Below, one piece after another: positions 9,015-18,662 of a DNA stretch of 64,000 nucleotides. The notes beneath the pieces were generated by a model that was not told where the DNA came from, ran no database searches, and saw only the letters and a list, made by a program, of their open reading frames with translations. The translations under genes and the position numbers were made by a program. Numbering within the stretch: position 1 is the stretch's first letter; the number at the start of each line of letters is the position of its first letter. This DNA is from Natronoarchaeum mannanilyticum (GTDB taxonomy: Archaea > Halobacteriota > Halobacteria > Halobacteriales > Natronoarchaeaceae), in NCBI RefSeq assembly GCF_039522665.1, contig NZ_BAAADV010000003.1, positions 186,001 to 250,000 on the forward strand. The letters are read 5' to 3'.

Positions 9015-9251
9015 ATGACCGAACTCACGGACGACGCGGTCGGGAAGACGGTCGTCGGAGCCAACGGGAAGGAACTGGGCGTCGTCGCCAGCGTCGAAGG
9101 TGGAACGGCTCACGTCGATCCGAACCCGAGCCTCGCCGAGCAGGTGATGTCGAAGATCGGCTGGGAGGACGCGGACGACGAGGACTACCGGGTGACGGGG
9201 GACATGGTCGACCACGTGGGCGAGGAGGTCGTGCTGCAGGGGGACCTGTAA
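9015..9251 (+). CDS. PRC-barrel domain protein
   Basis: This 78-residue protein is a single small beta barrel. It opens with LTDDAVGKTVVGANGKELGVVASVEGG, the typical PRC-barrel start in which a hydrophobic GKxVxxxxGxxLGxV repeat leads into strands, and ends with VDHVGEEVVLQGDL. Such stand-alone PRC-barrel proteins are common in haloarchaea and are thought to mediate protein or RNA interactions; CdpB-type members act in cell division. Sequence alone does not show whether this one does. It lies 111 bp upstream of uvrA. Confidence 0.75.
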   Translation: MTELTDDAVGKTVVGANGKELGVVASVEGGTAHVDPNPSLAEQVMSKIGWEDADDEDYRVTGDMVDHVGEEVVLQGDL

Positions 9252-9362
9252 GTCGGCGTCGGCGAGTGGGCGCCGAGCCGCGTCGCCGCGACGACCACTT
9301 TCACCGCGCAAGCATCCGCAACCGACAGCCCTTCATTCGCTTAGCCGCTTGCTGGCCTATAG

Positions 9363-12329
9363 ATGAGCAAGGAGTACATCGAGGTCCGGGGTGCCGAGGA
9401 GAACAACCTGAAGGACCTCGACGTCGAGATTCCCCGCGAGCAGTTCAACGTCGTCACCGGGCTGTCCGGCTCGGGGAAGTCCTCGCTCGCGTTCGACACG
9501 GTGTACGCCGAGGGCCAGCGACGGTACATCGAGAGCCTGTCGGCGTACGCGCGGAACTTCCTGGGCCAGATGGACAAGCCGAAAGTCGAGACGGTCGAGG
9601 GGCTGTCGCCCGCGATCTCGATCGACCAGAAGAACGCGGCGAACAACCCGCGATCGACGGTCGGGACCGTCACCGAACTGCACGACTACCTGCGCCTGCT
9701 GTACGCCCGCGTCGGGACGCCACACTGTCCCGAGTGCGGTCAGGAGGTCGGCGAGCAGAGCGCCCAAAATATGGTGTCTCGGCTGCTCGACCTGCCCGAG
9801 GGCACGAAAGCCAAGCTCGCGGCGCCGGTCGTCCGCGACCAGAAGGGGGCGTTCGAGGACCTGTTCGACGAACTCGTCTCGGAGGGGTACTCCCGGGTCG
9901 AGGTCGACGGCGAGGAACACGACCTCACGATGGACAGGCCGGAACTGGACGAGAACTACGACCACACGATCGACGTGATCGTCGATCGCGTGAAGATATC
10001 CGCCGAAGCGCGCTCGCGGATCGCCGACTCCGTCGAGACCGCACTGGAGGAGGCCGAGGGCGTCATGAAGGTGATCCTTCCGAATCCGCCGGAAGACGTC
10101 GACGTCGGCGCGACGGCGCGCTCGACGGGCGACCTCGGCGTCGGCGGCGAGAAGGACGACTCGGCCGACGAGCGCCTCGTCGTCGAGTTCTCGGAAGATC
10201 TGGCCTGCACGGAGTGCGGCATCGACCTCCCCGAGATCGAGACGCGCTCCTTTTCGTTTAACTCGCCCCACGGCGCCTGCCCGGAGTGCGAGGGGATCGG
10301 CGAGACCAAGGAAGTCAGCGAGGACCTGGTCGTGCAAGACCCCTCGAAGCCGCTCAAGCACGTCTTCGAGCCCTGGAGCTACCAGCGATCGTACTACCGG
10401 ACGCGGCTCGACGCCGTCGCCGAGCACTTCGACGTCTCGCTGGAGACGCCGTTCGAGGACCTGCCCGCGGACGTGCGCGAGCAGTTCCTCTACGGCACCG
10501 ACGAGCAGGTGCTGTTCAAGCGCCAGACCAAAAACGGCACCCGCCGGAAGCGCAAGCGCTTCGAGGGCGTCGTCCCGAACCTCGATCGTCGGTACGTCGA
10601 GACCGACAGCGACGGCACGCGCGAGCACATCGAGGACTACATGTCGGTCACTCAGTGTCCGGCCTGCGACGGCACGCGCCTGAAGGACGCTTCGCGCGCC
10701 GTGCTCGTGGACGACACGGGCATCAGCGAGGTCAACCGGATGAGCATCGGCGACGCGCTGGAGCACTTCGAGGGGATGGAAGCGGGCATGAGCGCCCGCG
10801 ACCGGAAGATCGCCGAGGAGATCCTCAAGGAGATTCGCGCCCGCCTCGGGTTCATGTGCGAGGTCGGCCTGGAGTATCTGACCCTCGATCGCGAGGCCTC
10901 GACGCTCTCTGGCGGCGAGAGCCAGCGCATCCGGCTCGCGACCCAGATCGGTTCGGGCCTCGTCGGCGTGCTGTACGTGCTCGACGAGCCCTCGATCGGG
11001 CTCCACCAGCGCGACAACGACCGCCTGCTGAGCACGCTCAAGGAACTGCGCGATCTCGGGAACACCCTGCTGGTGGTCGAGCACGACGAGGAGACGATGC
11101 GGCAGGCCGACAACGTCATCGACCTCGGCCCCGGCCCGGGCAAGCGCGGCGGCGAGATCGTCGCCCAGGGCGACGCCGAGGAGATCATGGCCGTCGACGA
11201 GTCGATCACCGGCGACTACCTCGCCGGCCGCGAGCAGATCCCGGTGCCCGACGAGCGCCGCGAGCCCGAGGGAACGATCACGATCGAGGGGGCGCGCCAG
11301 CACAACCTCGCCGACCTCGACGTCGATCTGCCGGTCGGCTGCTTCACCGCGATCACCGGCGTCTCGGGCTCGGGCAAGTCCACCCTGATGCACGACGTGC
11401 TGTACAAGGGGCTGGCCCGAGAGATGAACGACAACACGTCGGTCGACCCCGGCGATCACGACGCGATCGAGGGACTCGACGCGATCGAGACGGTGCGCCT
11501 GATCGACCAGAGTCCGATCGGCCGGACGCCGCGCTCGAACCCCGCGACCTACACCAGCGTGTTCGACCACATCCGCGAGCTGTTCGCCCAGACCGAGCTC
11601 TCGAAGCAGCGGGGCTACGAGAAGGGCCGGTTCTCGTTCAACGTGAAGGGCGGGCGCTGCGAGGAGTGCGGCGGGCAGGGCACCGTCAAGATCGAGATGA
11701 ACTTCCTCTCGGACGTTCACGTCCCCTGCGAGGAGTGTGACGGCGCCCGGTACAACGACGAGACGCTCGACGTCGAGTACAAGGGCAAGACGATCGCCGA
11801 AGTGCTGGAGATGAGCGTCGAGGAGGCCTACGACTTCTTCGAGCACGACTCCCGGATCGAGCGCCGGCTCAAGCTCCTGAAGGACGTCGGCCTCGACTAC
11901 ATGAAGCTCGGCCAGCCCTCGACGACGCTCTCGGGCGGCGAAGCCCAGCGCATCAAACTCGCCGAGGAGCTGGGGAAAAAGCAGACCGGCGAGACGCTGT
12001 ACCTGCTCGACGAACCCACCACGGGGCTGCACTCGGCCGACGAGCGCAAGCTGATCGACGTGCTCCAGCGCCTGACCGACAACGGCAACACGGTCGTCGT
12101 CGTCGAGCACGAGCTCGACCTCGTCAAGAACGCCGACCGCGTGCTCGATCTCGGGCCCGAGGGCGGCGAGCACGGCGGCCGGATCGTCGCCGCGGGGACG
12201 CCGGAGGAAGTCGCGCGGAACGACGACTCCCACACCGGTCGCTACCTTCGCGATCTTCTTCCTGACGTCGACCTGAAGGGACCGCGCTCGGACCGCGAGA
12301 AGGCGGCAGCGGTCGCGGACGACGACTGA
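9363..12329 (+). CDS. uvrA: excinuclease ABC subunit A
   Basis: This 988-residue ATPase is the damage-recognition subunit of UvrABC nucleotide-excision repair. Two ABC modules are complete: Walker [11 protein letters not shown] (33-42) with signature [11 protein letters not shown] near 515, and Walker [11 protein letters not shown] near 665 with signature [11 protein letters not shown] near 856. Zinc-binding CxxC pairs are visible ([39 protein letters not shown]). The acidic C-terminal extension after VDLKGPRSD is haloarchaeal style. No uvrB or uvrC is adjacent in the window; in archaea these genes are often unlinked. Confidence 0.97.
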   Translation: MSKEYIEVRGAEENNLKDLDVEIPREQFNVVTGLSGSGKSSLAFDTVYAEGQRRYIESLSAYARNFLGQMDKPKVETVEGLSPAISIDQKNAANNPRSTVGTVTELHDYLRLLYARVGTPHCPECGQEVGEQSAQNMVSRLLDLPEGTKAKLAAPVVRDQKGAFEDLFDELVSEGYSRVEVDGEEHDLTMDRPELDENYDHTIDVIVDRVKISAEARSRIADSVETALEEAEGVMKVILPNPPEDVDVGATARSTGDLGVGGEKDDSADERLVVEFSEDLACTECGIDLPEIETRSFSFNSPHGACPECEGIGETKEVSEDLVVQDPSKPLKHVFEPWSYQRSYYRTRLDAVAEHFDVSLETPFEDLPADVREQFLYGTDEQVLFKRQTKNGTRRKRKRFEGVVPNLDRRYVETDSDGTREHIEDYMSVTQCPACDGTRLKDASRAVLVDDTGISEVNRMSIGDALEHFEGMEAGMSARDRKIAEEILKEIRARLGFMCEVGLEYLTLDREASTLSGGESQRIRLATQIGSGLVGVLYVLDEPSIGLHQRDNDRLLSTLKELRDLGNTLLVVEHDEETMRQADNVIDLGPGPGKRGGEIVAQGDAEEIMAVDESITGDYLAGREQIPVPDERREPEGTITIEGARQHNLADLDVDLPVGCFTAITGVSGSGKSTLMHDVLYKGLAREMNDNTSVDPGDHDAIEGLDAIETVRLIDQSPIGRTPRSNPATYTSVFDHIRELFAQTELSKQRGYEKGRFSFNVKGGRCEECGGQGTVKIEMNFLSDVHVPCEECDGARYNDETLDVEYKGKTIAEVLEMSVEEAYDFFEHDSRIERRLKLLKDVGLDYMKLGQPSTTLSGGEAQRIKLAEELGKKQTGETLYLLDEPTTGLHSADERKLIDVLQRLTDNGNTVVVVEHELDLVKNADRVLDLGPEGGEHGGRIVAAGTPEEVARNDDSHTGRYLRDLLPDVDLKGPRSDREKAAAVADDD

Positions 12330-12401
12330 ACATCGGCGTCGTTCTCTCGATCGATCGGCGACGCGGCGTCGTCGTTCCCGCCGGCTCCCCGCGACGCGGC
12401 G

Positions 12402-13337
12402 TCACGTCCCGCGATCCTTGCTCACGAGGTAGACGCCGTAGCTCATCACGACGCCGCCGGCGACGAACGCGGTCCCGACCTGCTCGCCGAGAAACGCCGC
12501 GCCCAGGGCGGTCCCGACCACCGGCTGGAGGAAAATGAAGACCGCGACGGTGCCGGTGTCGACGTACTCGATCCCCTTGTACCAGAGGTACCAGGCGACG
12601 GCCGTCGCCGCCACGCCCAGATAGAGGACGGCGCCGAGCGTCGAGAGCGACCGCGGTAGCTCCGTCGGCGAGATGCCCAGCGCCGTGAGCTCCGCCGCCG
12701 CCAGCAGCCCGCACAGCGGCACCGAGAGCGCCGTCGAGTACGCCGCGGTCTCGAGCGCCGAGTAGCGGCGGACGAGCGGCTTCCCCCAGACCGTGTACGC
12801 GGCCCAGGTCAGCGCCGCCGCCAGGAGCGCCAGCACGCCCCGGCCGTCGACGCCGGCGACGCTGCCGGCGTGCTCGCCCACCGCGACGACGACCGTGCCC
12901 GCGGTCGCCAGCGCCATCCCGACGATCCGGCGTCGCGTGATCGCCTCGCCCAGTACCGCCACGCCGAGGACGACGGTGAACACCGGCGTCACGACGGTCA
13001 GCAGCGCGCCCTGACTCGCGGACGTCAGGTCGGTGCCGACGAACCCGGCCGCGGTGGTGCCGGTCACCCAGCACGCCAGCGCGAAAAATCGCGCGGCGTC
13101 GCGCCGCGAGAACGTTCGGTCCGAATACTGGTAGCGCACGATCGCCAGCAGCGCGACCGCGCCCACCGAGACGCGCGCGAACCCGAGAGTCAGCGGCGGG
13201 ATCGTCTCGAACCCCCACTTGCTGACGACGTACATTCCGCCCCACAGCATCGCGGCGGTCAGCGGGGCGAGCGCGAAGACGTACTCGCGCCACCGCTCGA
13301 CGCCCGCGCGCTCCGTCGGCGCCGCGCCCGCGGTCAC
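12402..13337 (-). CDS. EamA/DMT family transporter
   Basis: This 311-residue integral membrane protein has about ten transmembrane helices in two EamA halves. The first half begins FALAPLTAAMLWGGMYVVSKWGF and contains PPLTLGFARVSVGA. The second begins GRGVLALLAAALTWAAYTVWGKP. The duplicated pattern and the terminal FLQPVVGTALGAAFLGEQV are hallmarks of the drug/metabolite transporter superfamily of exporters. The substrate is unknown. The start is a GTG at 13337; the leader MTAGAAPTERAG is poorly constrained and a later start is possible. Confidence 0.88.
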   Translation of the reverse strand: MTAGAAPTERAGVERWREYVFALAPLTAAMLWGGMYVVSKWGFETIPPLTLGFARVSVGAVALLAIVRYQYSDRTFSRRDAARFFALACWVTGTTAAGFVGTDLTSASQGALLTVVTPVFTVVLGVAVLGEAITRRRIVGMALATAGTVVVAVGEHAGSVAGVDGRGVLALLAAALTWAAYTVWGKPLVRRYSALETAAYSTALSVPLCGLLAAAELTALGISPTELPRSLSTLGAVLYLGVAATAVAWYLWYKGIEYVDTGTVAVFIFLQPVVGTALGAAFLGEQVGTAFVAGGVVMSYGVYLVSKDRGT

Positions 13338-13585
13338 GCGGCGCTCACCGACGCTCGGTCCGCGCTCGATCGCCGGTCGGCGCTGCTCGGGAGCGTCCCG
13401 GGCGTCGCGTCGCCCGAGATGGCAGGGAGAGAACGTACGGTCAGCATCTGCTCACGTAGGCTGCGGAACACGGGAATGCGTATATCTGCTCTGGAACGGT
13501 CGCCCCAATAACTCCGGGGCCGTCCATAGGCGGGTCCCCGGGCCGATCGACCGAAGGCGATCAGAATCTCCGCTCGCCGATCCCG

Positions 13586-13699
13586 ATGGCCGAAATCAAC
13601 GGGACCGCGTGTATCGCCTGCGGCGCGGAACTCGTCGACGCGGGCGGGACCGTCCACTGCCGCGACTGCGGGTGGAACGAGCGTCACGGCGCCGACTGA
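13586..13699 (+). CDS. 37-residue CxxC zinc-ribbon microprotein
   Basis: A small open frame, ATG 13586 to TGA 13699, encodes MAEINGTACIACGAELVDAG followed by GTVHCRDCGWNERHGAD. Two Cys pairs (CIACG and CRDCG) spaced like a rubredoxin-type knuckle would bind one zinc. Haloarchaea encode many such CPxCG-like small zinc-finger proteins, some with effects on motility or biofilm. A TATA-like cgtatatc near 13486-13493 could supply a leadered transcript. Function unknown. Confidence 0.7.
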   Translation: MAEINGTACIACGAELVDAGGTVHCRDCGWNERHGAD

Positions 13700-13839
13700 C
13701 GGCGCCGGCACGACCCGAACTCGCCGACGCCGATCCGTTTTCGCCGCCACCGACGAACCGGGAGCCCCCGCGCTACTACTGTTACGTTTGAATTATGAAT
13801 AGCCAAAGATACTTGCGATCTGGCTACCAATATGGGGCC

Positions 13840-14505
13840 ATGACTCCGATCGAAATCGCGCTCGTCGTCGGCGGGCTCGTGCTCGCGTTCGCCGGTGCGG
13901 CGCTGTTCAAGTACACCGTCGCGGCCGTCGGGCTACTGGCCGGCGGCTCGGGCGGCTACCTGCTGGCCAGCGCGGTCGCGCCCGAGCCGATGACGATGGC
14001 CGCGGGCGCGCTCGTCGGTGCCCTCGTCGGCGTGTTCCTGCTGTTTTCGGTGATCACGACGGTCGCGATGATCCCCGGGTTCGTGCTGGGATCGTACGTC
14101 GCGGCGATGATCGTCGGACTGGAGGGTGGGAACGTCGCCATCAGCACGATCGGGCCGACGATACTGGGCGGCATCGCCGGTGCGGCGATCTGCGGGCTCC
14201 TATTCAAGAAGGTGCTCCCGGTCCTCACCGCGCTGCTGGGAGCGGCGCTGGCGACGCAGGCCTGGACGGTCGACGCGTTCACAGAGGCGGCGTCCTCGTT
14301 AGATCCCTCACCCGTGCTGATCGAGCCGGGCGTGCCCTTCGCCGCGGTGGCCGTCGCCGGGACGCTCACGCAGTACGGCCTGCTGAAGCTGGGCTGGGCG
14401 AAGAAGCTGGGCGCGCCGCTGAAAGGCATCTGGCGTCGCGGCCGCGGGGGGAAGCCCGACTCCGGCGTCGACGCCGAGTCCGACGACGGCGTCACGGGAC
14501 AGTAG
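13840..14505 (+). CDS. multi-spanning membrane protein of unknown function
   Basis: This 221-residue protein has about six to seven Gly/Ala-rich transmembrane segments (from IEIALVVGGLVLAFAGAALF to AAVAVAGTLTQYGLLKL) and a basic-then-acidic cytosolic tail (WRRGRGGKPDSGVDAESDDG). The Gly-rich helix pattern loosely recalls DUF4203/TMEM198-like proteins, but I would not assign it. ATG 13840 puts the first helix at the N-terminus; an upstream ATG at 13795 would add 15 polar residues. Confidence 0.65.
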   Translation: MTPIEIALVVGGLVLAFAGAALFKYTVAAVGLLAGGSGGYLLASAVAPEPMTMAAGALVGALVGVFLLFSVITTVAMIPGFVLGSYVAAMIVGLEGGNVAISTIGPTILGGIAGAAICGLLFKKVLPVLTALLGAALATQAWTVDAFTEAASSLDPSPVLIEPGVPFAAVAVAGTLTQYGLLKLGWAKKLGAPLKGIWRRGRGGKPDSGVDAESDDGVTGQ

Positions 14506-14631
14506 CGGCGTCGAGTTCAGTTCCCGCGACCGGCCGGCAGCGTCGTTCGATGCGCGCTCTTTCTGTTGGGCTCCGTTCGGTCGGCCTCGATCGGGTGACC
14601 ACTCATGTGGATGCGGGACGAACGTGAACGC

Positions 14632-15639
14632 ATGACAGTGTACGCGGCCATGCGGGACGGTGTGCTCGCAACCGAAAGCGACGACGGGGAGTGGCGAACG
14701 ACCGAGGGCCTCGTCGAGCACCGGATCGAGTGCCTCGACGCGGCGGCCGAACACGCCTTCTGCGGGACGTTCGAATCCGGGCTGCACCGGACGATCGACG
14801 GCAGGTCCTGGGAGCGCGTCGGCGCCGAGTCGCTGCCCGACGCCGTCACCGCGGTCCGGGTCAGTCCGCACGACCCGCGAGAGGTGTGGGTCGGAACCGA
14901 ACCCAGCCGACTGTTCAAATCGCCCGATGCGGGCAAGACGTGGCGCGAGCTGCCGGCGCTGACGAGCCTCCCCTCGGCCGACGAGTGGTCGTTCCCGCCC
15001 CGCCCCTCGACACATCACGTGCGCTGGATCGAGCTCGATCCGACGGATCCCGAGCGCGTATACGTCGGGATCGAGGCGGGCGCCCTGCTGGTCAGCGAGG
15101 ACGGCGGCGAGACGTGGACCGACCGGCCGGAGGGGTCTCGGCGGGACAACCACGCGCTCGCCACCCATCCCGACGCGCCCGGCCGCGTCTACTCGGCGGC
15201 CGGCGACGGTTACGCAGAGTCGACCGACGGCGGGCTGGCGTGGGAGCACCCGCAGGAAGGGTTAGAGCACCGCTACGTCTGGAGCGTCGCCGTCGATCCG
15301 GGCGACCCCGACACGGTGCTCGTCGCGGCGGCCAGCGGCGCCAACAGCGCTCACCGCGTCGGGGAGTCCTACGTCTACCGGAAGCGAGGCGGAGGCGAGG
15401 ACGCCGCGTGGCGCCGCATCGGCGACGAGTACGATTCCGGTGCGGGACTACCGACCGGGCAGGGAACCTACCGGTACGTGCTGTCGGCCGGCCGCGAGGC
15501 GGGCGAGTTCTGGGCGCTCTCGAACACCGGACTGTTCCGCACCGCGGACGCGGGCGACAGCTGGGAGCGCGTGGGCGTCGCGTGGCCCGATCGATTCGAC
15601 GACGCGACGGCCCGCGGGCTGGCCGTGGTCGGCGAGTGA
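14632..15639 (+). CDS. BNR/Asp-box repeat beta-propeller protein
   Basis: This 335-residue protein contains repeated Asp-box motifs of the SxDxGxxW kind: TIDGRSW, SPDAGKTW, SEDGGETW, STDGGLAW and TADAGDSW, each ending a propeller blade. Blades also carry DPTDPERVYVG and DPGDPDTVLVA, as in VPS10/sortilin-like and photosynthesis-assembly propellers. There is no signal peptide, so it is probably cytosolic, and sialidase catalytic residues are not evident. The enzyme or binding role is unknown. ATG 14632 is chosen over 14605; both are in frame. Confidence 0.75.
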   Translation: MTVYAAMRDGVLATESDDGEWRTTEGLVEHRIECLDAAAEHAFCGTFESGLHRTIDGRSWERVGAESLPDAVTAVRVSPHDPREVWVGTEPSRLFKSPDAGKTWRELPALTSLPSADEWSFPPRPSTHHVRWIELDPTDPERVYVGIEAGALLVSEDGGETWTDRPEGSRRDNHALATHPDAPGRVYSAAGDGYAESTDGGLAWEHPQEGLEHRYVWSVAVDPGDPDTVLVAAASGANSAHRVGESYVYRKRGGGEDAAWRRIGDEYDSGAGLPTGQGTYRYVLSAGREAGEFWALSNTGLFRTADAGDSWERVGVAWPDRFDDATARGLAVVGE

Positions 15640-15806
15640 GACCGACGGGAATGGCGAACAGACGGCACGGGCGACGATCCGCGGAAGGGAGTGCCGTACG
15701 ATCGCGGGCCCCTCCGCGGCGAAGCTCAGAGCACGCCGGAGCGTCGCCTCGGCTTCGGATATAAACGTGCGGCGCCGTTCGGCCGTCGGCCTCGAAATCG
15801 AGAAGG

Positions 15807-15814
15807 TATTTACT
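15807..15814 (+). promoter_or_regulatory. TATA box of the geranylgeranyl-reductase-family gene
   Basis: The sequence tatttact lies about 32 nt before the ATG at 15842, supporting that start and a near-leaderless mRNA. A second AT-rich atataaa at 15759-15765 could be an upstream alternative. Confidence 0.5.
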
Positions 15815-15841
15815 CGCGCGGCCTGACACACCGGACCGGAG

Positions 15842-16996
15842 ATGCACGATTTCGCCGTCGTCGGCTGCGGACCCCCCGGAGCGCGGTTCGCCCGGCGAGC
15901 CGCCGAGGAGGGGTACGACGTGGTCGCCTTCGAGAAGGGACGGGTCGGCGAGCCGCTGGCCTGTTCGGGCCACGTCAGCACCGACGTCTGGGGGTTTACT
16001 GGGCCGGACGCGCGCGACGAGCTGTTTCAAAATCGCGTCCGCGGGGCCCGATTCCACGTCGCCGGAGCGGCGGAGAACGGGGACAGCGGTCGGAACGGCA
16101 ACGCCGACGAGCGCGCGCGCAAAGGCGGCCCGCAGTTCGATGCCGAAGACTCGCACCCGTTCTACAAGGACGAGACGGTCTCGAACGTGATCGACCGCGT
16201 CGGACTGGATCGACACCTCGCCGACCTCGCTCGCGACGCCGGCGCCGACGTTCGCGAGCGCCACACCGTCACCGGCGTCGACGAGTACGAGGATCGCGTC
16301 GAGCTGACGGTCAAGTCGCCCGAAGGAACAGAGACGGTCGCGGCGAAGATGGTCGCGGGGGCCGACGGTCCGCGGTCGCGCGTGCGCGACGAGCTCGGCC
16401 TCCCCGAACCCGGCGAGTTGCTCCACGGCGTGCTGGGGTTCGACCCTGCACCGGACCACCAGGACTTCGTCGACGTCCACCTCTCGGCGCCGCGCTTTTT
16501 CGCGTGGCGCATCCCCCGGGGCGACGCCGGCGTGGAGTACGGTCTGGCTGCGCCGCCGGGCGACGGCGTCCGCGACCTGTTCGAGGAACTGCAGGCGGGC
16601 TACGGCGTCGAACTCGAAAACCGGTGTTCGGGCGCGATCCCGATCGGCCCACCCGAGACGGTCACCTCGCGGCGCGGGTTCCTGCTGGGCGACGCCGCGG
16701 CCCAGACGAAGCCGTTCACCGGCGGCGGCATCCTCTACGGCATGACCGCGGCCGACCACGCCGTCGAACGGATCGATCCGGACTGGCCGCCGACGCTCGC
16801 CGACTACGAGAGCGCGTGGCGCGACGACCTGTCGCGGGAGATCCGGCTCGGACATCTGCTTCGCCGGGCGTACTCGCTGCCCGAGCCGGTCCAGCGGCTG
16901 GGTCTGGGTGCGCTCTCGGGCGAGATCGGCGTCCACATGGACCGGCCGACCTCGCTGTTCTCGCGCGAGCAGCTGAAAGCGTGGTTGACGTCCTGA
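15842..16996 (+). CDS. geranylgeranyl reductase family FAD-dependent oxidoreductase
   Basis: This 384-residue flavoprotein begins with a Rossmann dinucleotide fold (FAVVGCGPPGARFARRAAEE) followed by LACSGHVS, a cysteine motif typical of archaeal geranylgeranyl reductases. The second FAD motif GFLLGDAAAQTKPFTGGGIL near residue 280 is strongly conserved in the GGR family. Members saturate the isoprenoid chains of archaeal ether lipids or menaquinone. Which substrate this paralogue uses is not determinable here. The segment around residues 75-95 (NGDSGRNGNADERARKGG) is a low-complexity insertion. Confidence 0.85.
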   Translation: MHDFAVVGCGPPGARFARRAAEEGYDVVAFEKGRVGEPLACSGHVSTDVWGFTGPDARDELFQNRVRGARFHVAGAAENGDSGRNGNADERARKGGPQFDAEDSHPFYKDETVSNVIDRVGLDRHLADLARDAGADVRERHTVTGVDEYEDRVELTVKSPEGTETVAAKMVAGADGPRSRVRDELGLPEPGELLHGVLGFDPAPDHQDFVDVHLSAPRFFAWRIPRGDAGVEYGLAAPPGDGVRDLFEELQAGYGVELENRCSGAIPIGPPETVTSRRGFLLGDAAAQTKPFTGGGILYGMTAADHAVERIDPDWPPTLADYESAWRDDLSREIRLGHLLRRAYSLPEPVQRLGLGALSGEIGVHMDRPTSLFSREQLKAWLTS

Positions 16997-17054
16997 ACGA
17001 GGCTGATGTCCCGAGCGTGGCTGGCGTCCCGATCGGTCGCGAAAAGAGCGACGG

Positions 17055-18140
17055 TCAGTACGACGGCAGCCGGGCGGATCGATCAGTTCCCTCGTAGAAC
17101 GGTAGTTCGACCGGCGTCGCGGCGACCTCCTCGCCGCCGACGCGGACCGTCAGGTCGGCATCGGCGCCGACGCCGAACTCCACCAGCGCGAACGCGATCG
17201 GCTCGCCGACGGTCGGGCTGTCGACCGCCCGCGTGATCTCGCCGACGGCGCTGTCGCCGTCGAACACGGCCGCGCCGCCTTCGGGAACCGTCTCGCAGGT
17301 CAGCCCGACGAGGCGCTTGCTCGGCCGCCCCTGATTCTCGACGCGCGAGACGACCTCCTGGCCGACGTAGCAGCCCTTCTCGAAGTCCAGCGCGTTCCGG
17401 AGTCCGACGACGTTGGGAATGTTGCCTTCGAGTTCGGTCTCGAACAGCGGCGTCCCCGCCTCCAGCGTGAGCGCGTCCCAGGCGTCGTAGCCGACCGGCG
17501 CGGCGTTCATCCCCTGGGTTTCGAGGATCTCGTAGACGTCGTCGGCGTCGTCGGCCGCGACGACGACCTCGTACCCCTCGTCGCCGGTCGGCGCGTCCGT
17601 CCGGAGCACGCTGACGCCGACGTCGCCCATCGACCCGCGGACGAACGTAAGCTGCTGGTCGGGCGTGCTCGACCCGTTGAGCACGCTGGCGACCTTCTCG
17701 GTGGCTTTCGGGCCGTGGACGCCGAACACGGCGAACTCGTCGGTCGCCTCGCGGATCTCGACGTCCTGGACGAACACCTTCTCGCTCCAGTCCTCCGCGA
17801 GCGGGCCGGCGCGCCGGGGCGGCGTGAAGAGTAGCAGGCGCTCGCCGGCGTTGTACACGTACATGTCCGTCTCGACGCCGCCCTGCGGGTCGAGCACGAG
17901 CGCGTACGACCCCTCGCCGTCGGCGTCGGGCACGCGGTTCGAGACGACGTTGTCGACGTAGTCGACGCGGTCGGATCCCTCGACCACGACGACGCCGTAG
18001 GCCATCTCGATCAGCCCGACGACGTTCCGGACCGCCCGCTGTTCGCGCTCGGGGCGCCCGAAGTTGCGGACGACGCGCCGGCCGCCGCGCTCGCCGAAAA
18101 CGGCGCCGTGATCCTCGTGGACCGGGCCGATAACTGTCAT
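17055..18140 (-). CDS. YgfZ/GcvT-like folate-binding protein
   Basis: This 361-residue protein has the aminomethyltransferase (GcvT) fold, but carries KGCYVGQEVVSRVENQGRPS near residue 253. KGCYxGQE with its conserved Cys is the hallmark of the YgfZ/CAF17/IBA57 branch, which supports iron-sulfur cluster assembly or repair with tetrahydrofolate. Haloarchaeal relatives are usually named aminomethyltransferase. No other glycine-cleavage gene (gcvH, gcvP) is adjacent, which favours the Fe-S role. It lies upstream, in the sense of transcription order, of nothing else in its direction before 17055. Confidence 0.8.
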   Translation of the reverse strand: MTVIGPVHEDHGAVFGERGGRRVVRNFGRPEREQRAVRNVVGLIEMAYGVVVVEGSDRVDYVDNVVSNRVPDADGEGSYALVLDPQGGVETDMYVYNAGERLLLFTPPRRAGPLAEDWSEKVFVQDVEIREATDEFAVFGVHGPKATEKVASVLNGSSTPDQQLTFVRGSMGDVGVSVLRTDAPTGDEGYEVVVAADDADDVYEILETQGMNAAPVGYDAWDALTLEAGTPLFETELEGNIPNVVGLRNALDFEKGCYVGQEVVSRVENQGRPSKRLVGLTCETVPEGGAAVFDGDSAVGEITRAVDSPTVGEPIAFALVEFGVGADADLTVRVGGEEVAATPVELPFYEGTDRSARLPSY

Positions 18141-18201
18141 GGGTGGTACTCCGCACCCTGTCCGAAAAAGGCTCGCGCTTCAGAACGGTGGTCGCTCGGC
18201 G

Positions 18202-18498
18202 TCAGAACGGGAGCCGCTCGCGAAGTTCCTCGTAGAACGATCGGTTCCCGTCGGCCTCCTCGGGGTCGGGAACGACGTGGTCGGCCGGCTTGATCACTGT
18301 ACGATCAGCCTCGTTTTCGACGTCGATCAGCCCGTCGTCCTTGAGCGATTCCAGCGCCCCTTCCATGTCGTGGATGCTCACGTCCGCGTGCGACCGGAGC
18401 TCGAACACCGTCATGCCGTCGTCGGGCCGGTCGACGAGGGCGTCGAGCACCTCGACCTCGGTCGCGTCCCGGTCGCGGTACTCCCGCCGTACTCTCAT
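18202..18498 (-). CDS. haloarchaeal winged-helix-like protein (probably DUF6432)
   Basis: This 98-residue protein starts at ATG 18498. The sequence EVEVLDALVDRPDDGMTVFELRSHADVSIHDMEGALESLKDDGLIDVE has the helix-turn-helix-wing rhythm of MarR-like or DprA-type winged helices. The end FYEELRERLPF is short and acidic-basic. The arrangement matches the haloarchaeal DUF6432 family as I remember it. DNA binding is inferred from fold only. It is 61 bp upstream of the YgfZ-like gene in the same direction, so they may share a transcript. Confidence 0.65.
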   Translation of the reverse strand: MRVRREYRDRDATEVEVLDALVDRPDDGMTVFELRSHADVSIHDMEGALESLKDDGLIDVENEADRTVIKPADHVVPDPEEADGNRSFYEELRERLPF

Positions 18499-18662
18499 GT
18501 CTGGTACATACCTCCCCTGTGGTTTTACCTTATTCCAAGTTTCTTGATATTTTCGGCGGCGCCGACGCTCCGTACCGCGACGCGGATCGGGTGCGACGCC
18601 GAGCCGGCGCCGGAACGCGGCCAGCGGCAACTTTTTACGGCCCGGTTGGGTAGGCGATGGCA

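Noticed and set aside
13334-13750. A 138-residue minus-strand frame opposite the 37-residue zinc protein.
   Set aside because: Arg/Ala-rich with no domain; the plus-strand frame has correctly spaced Cys pairs.
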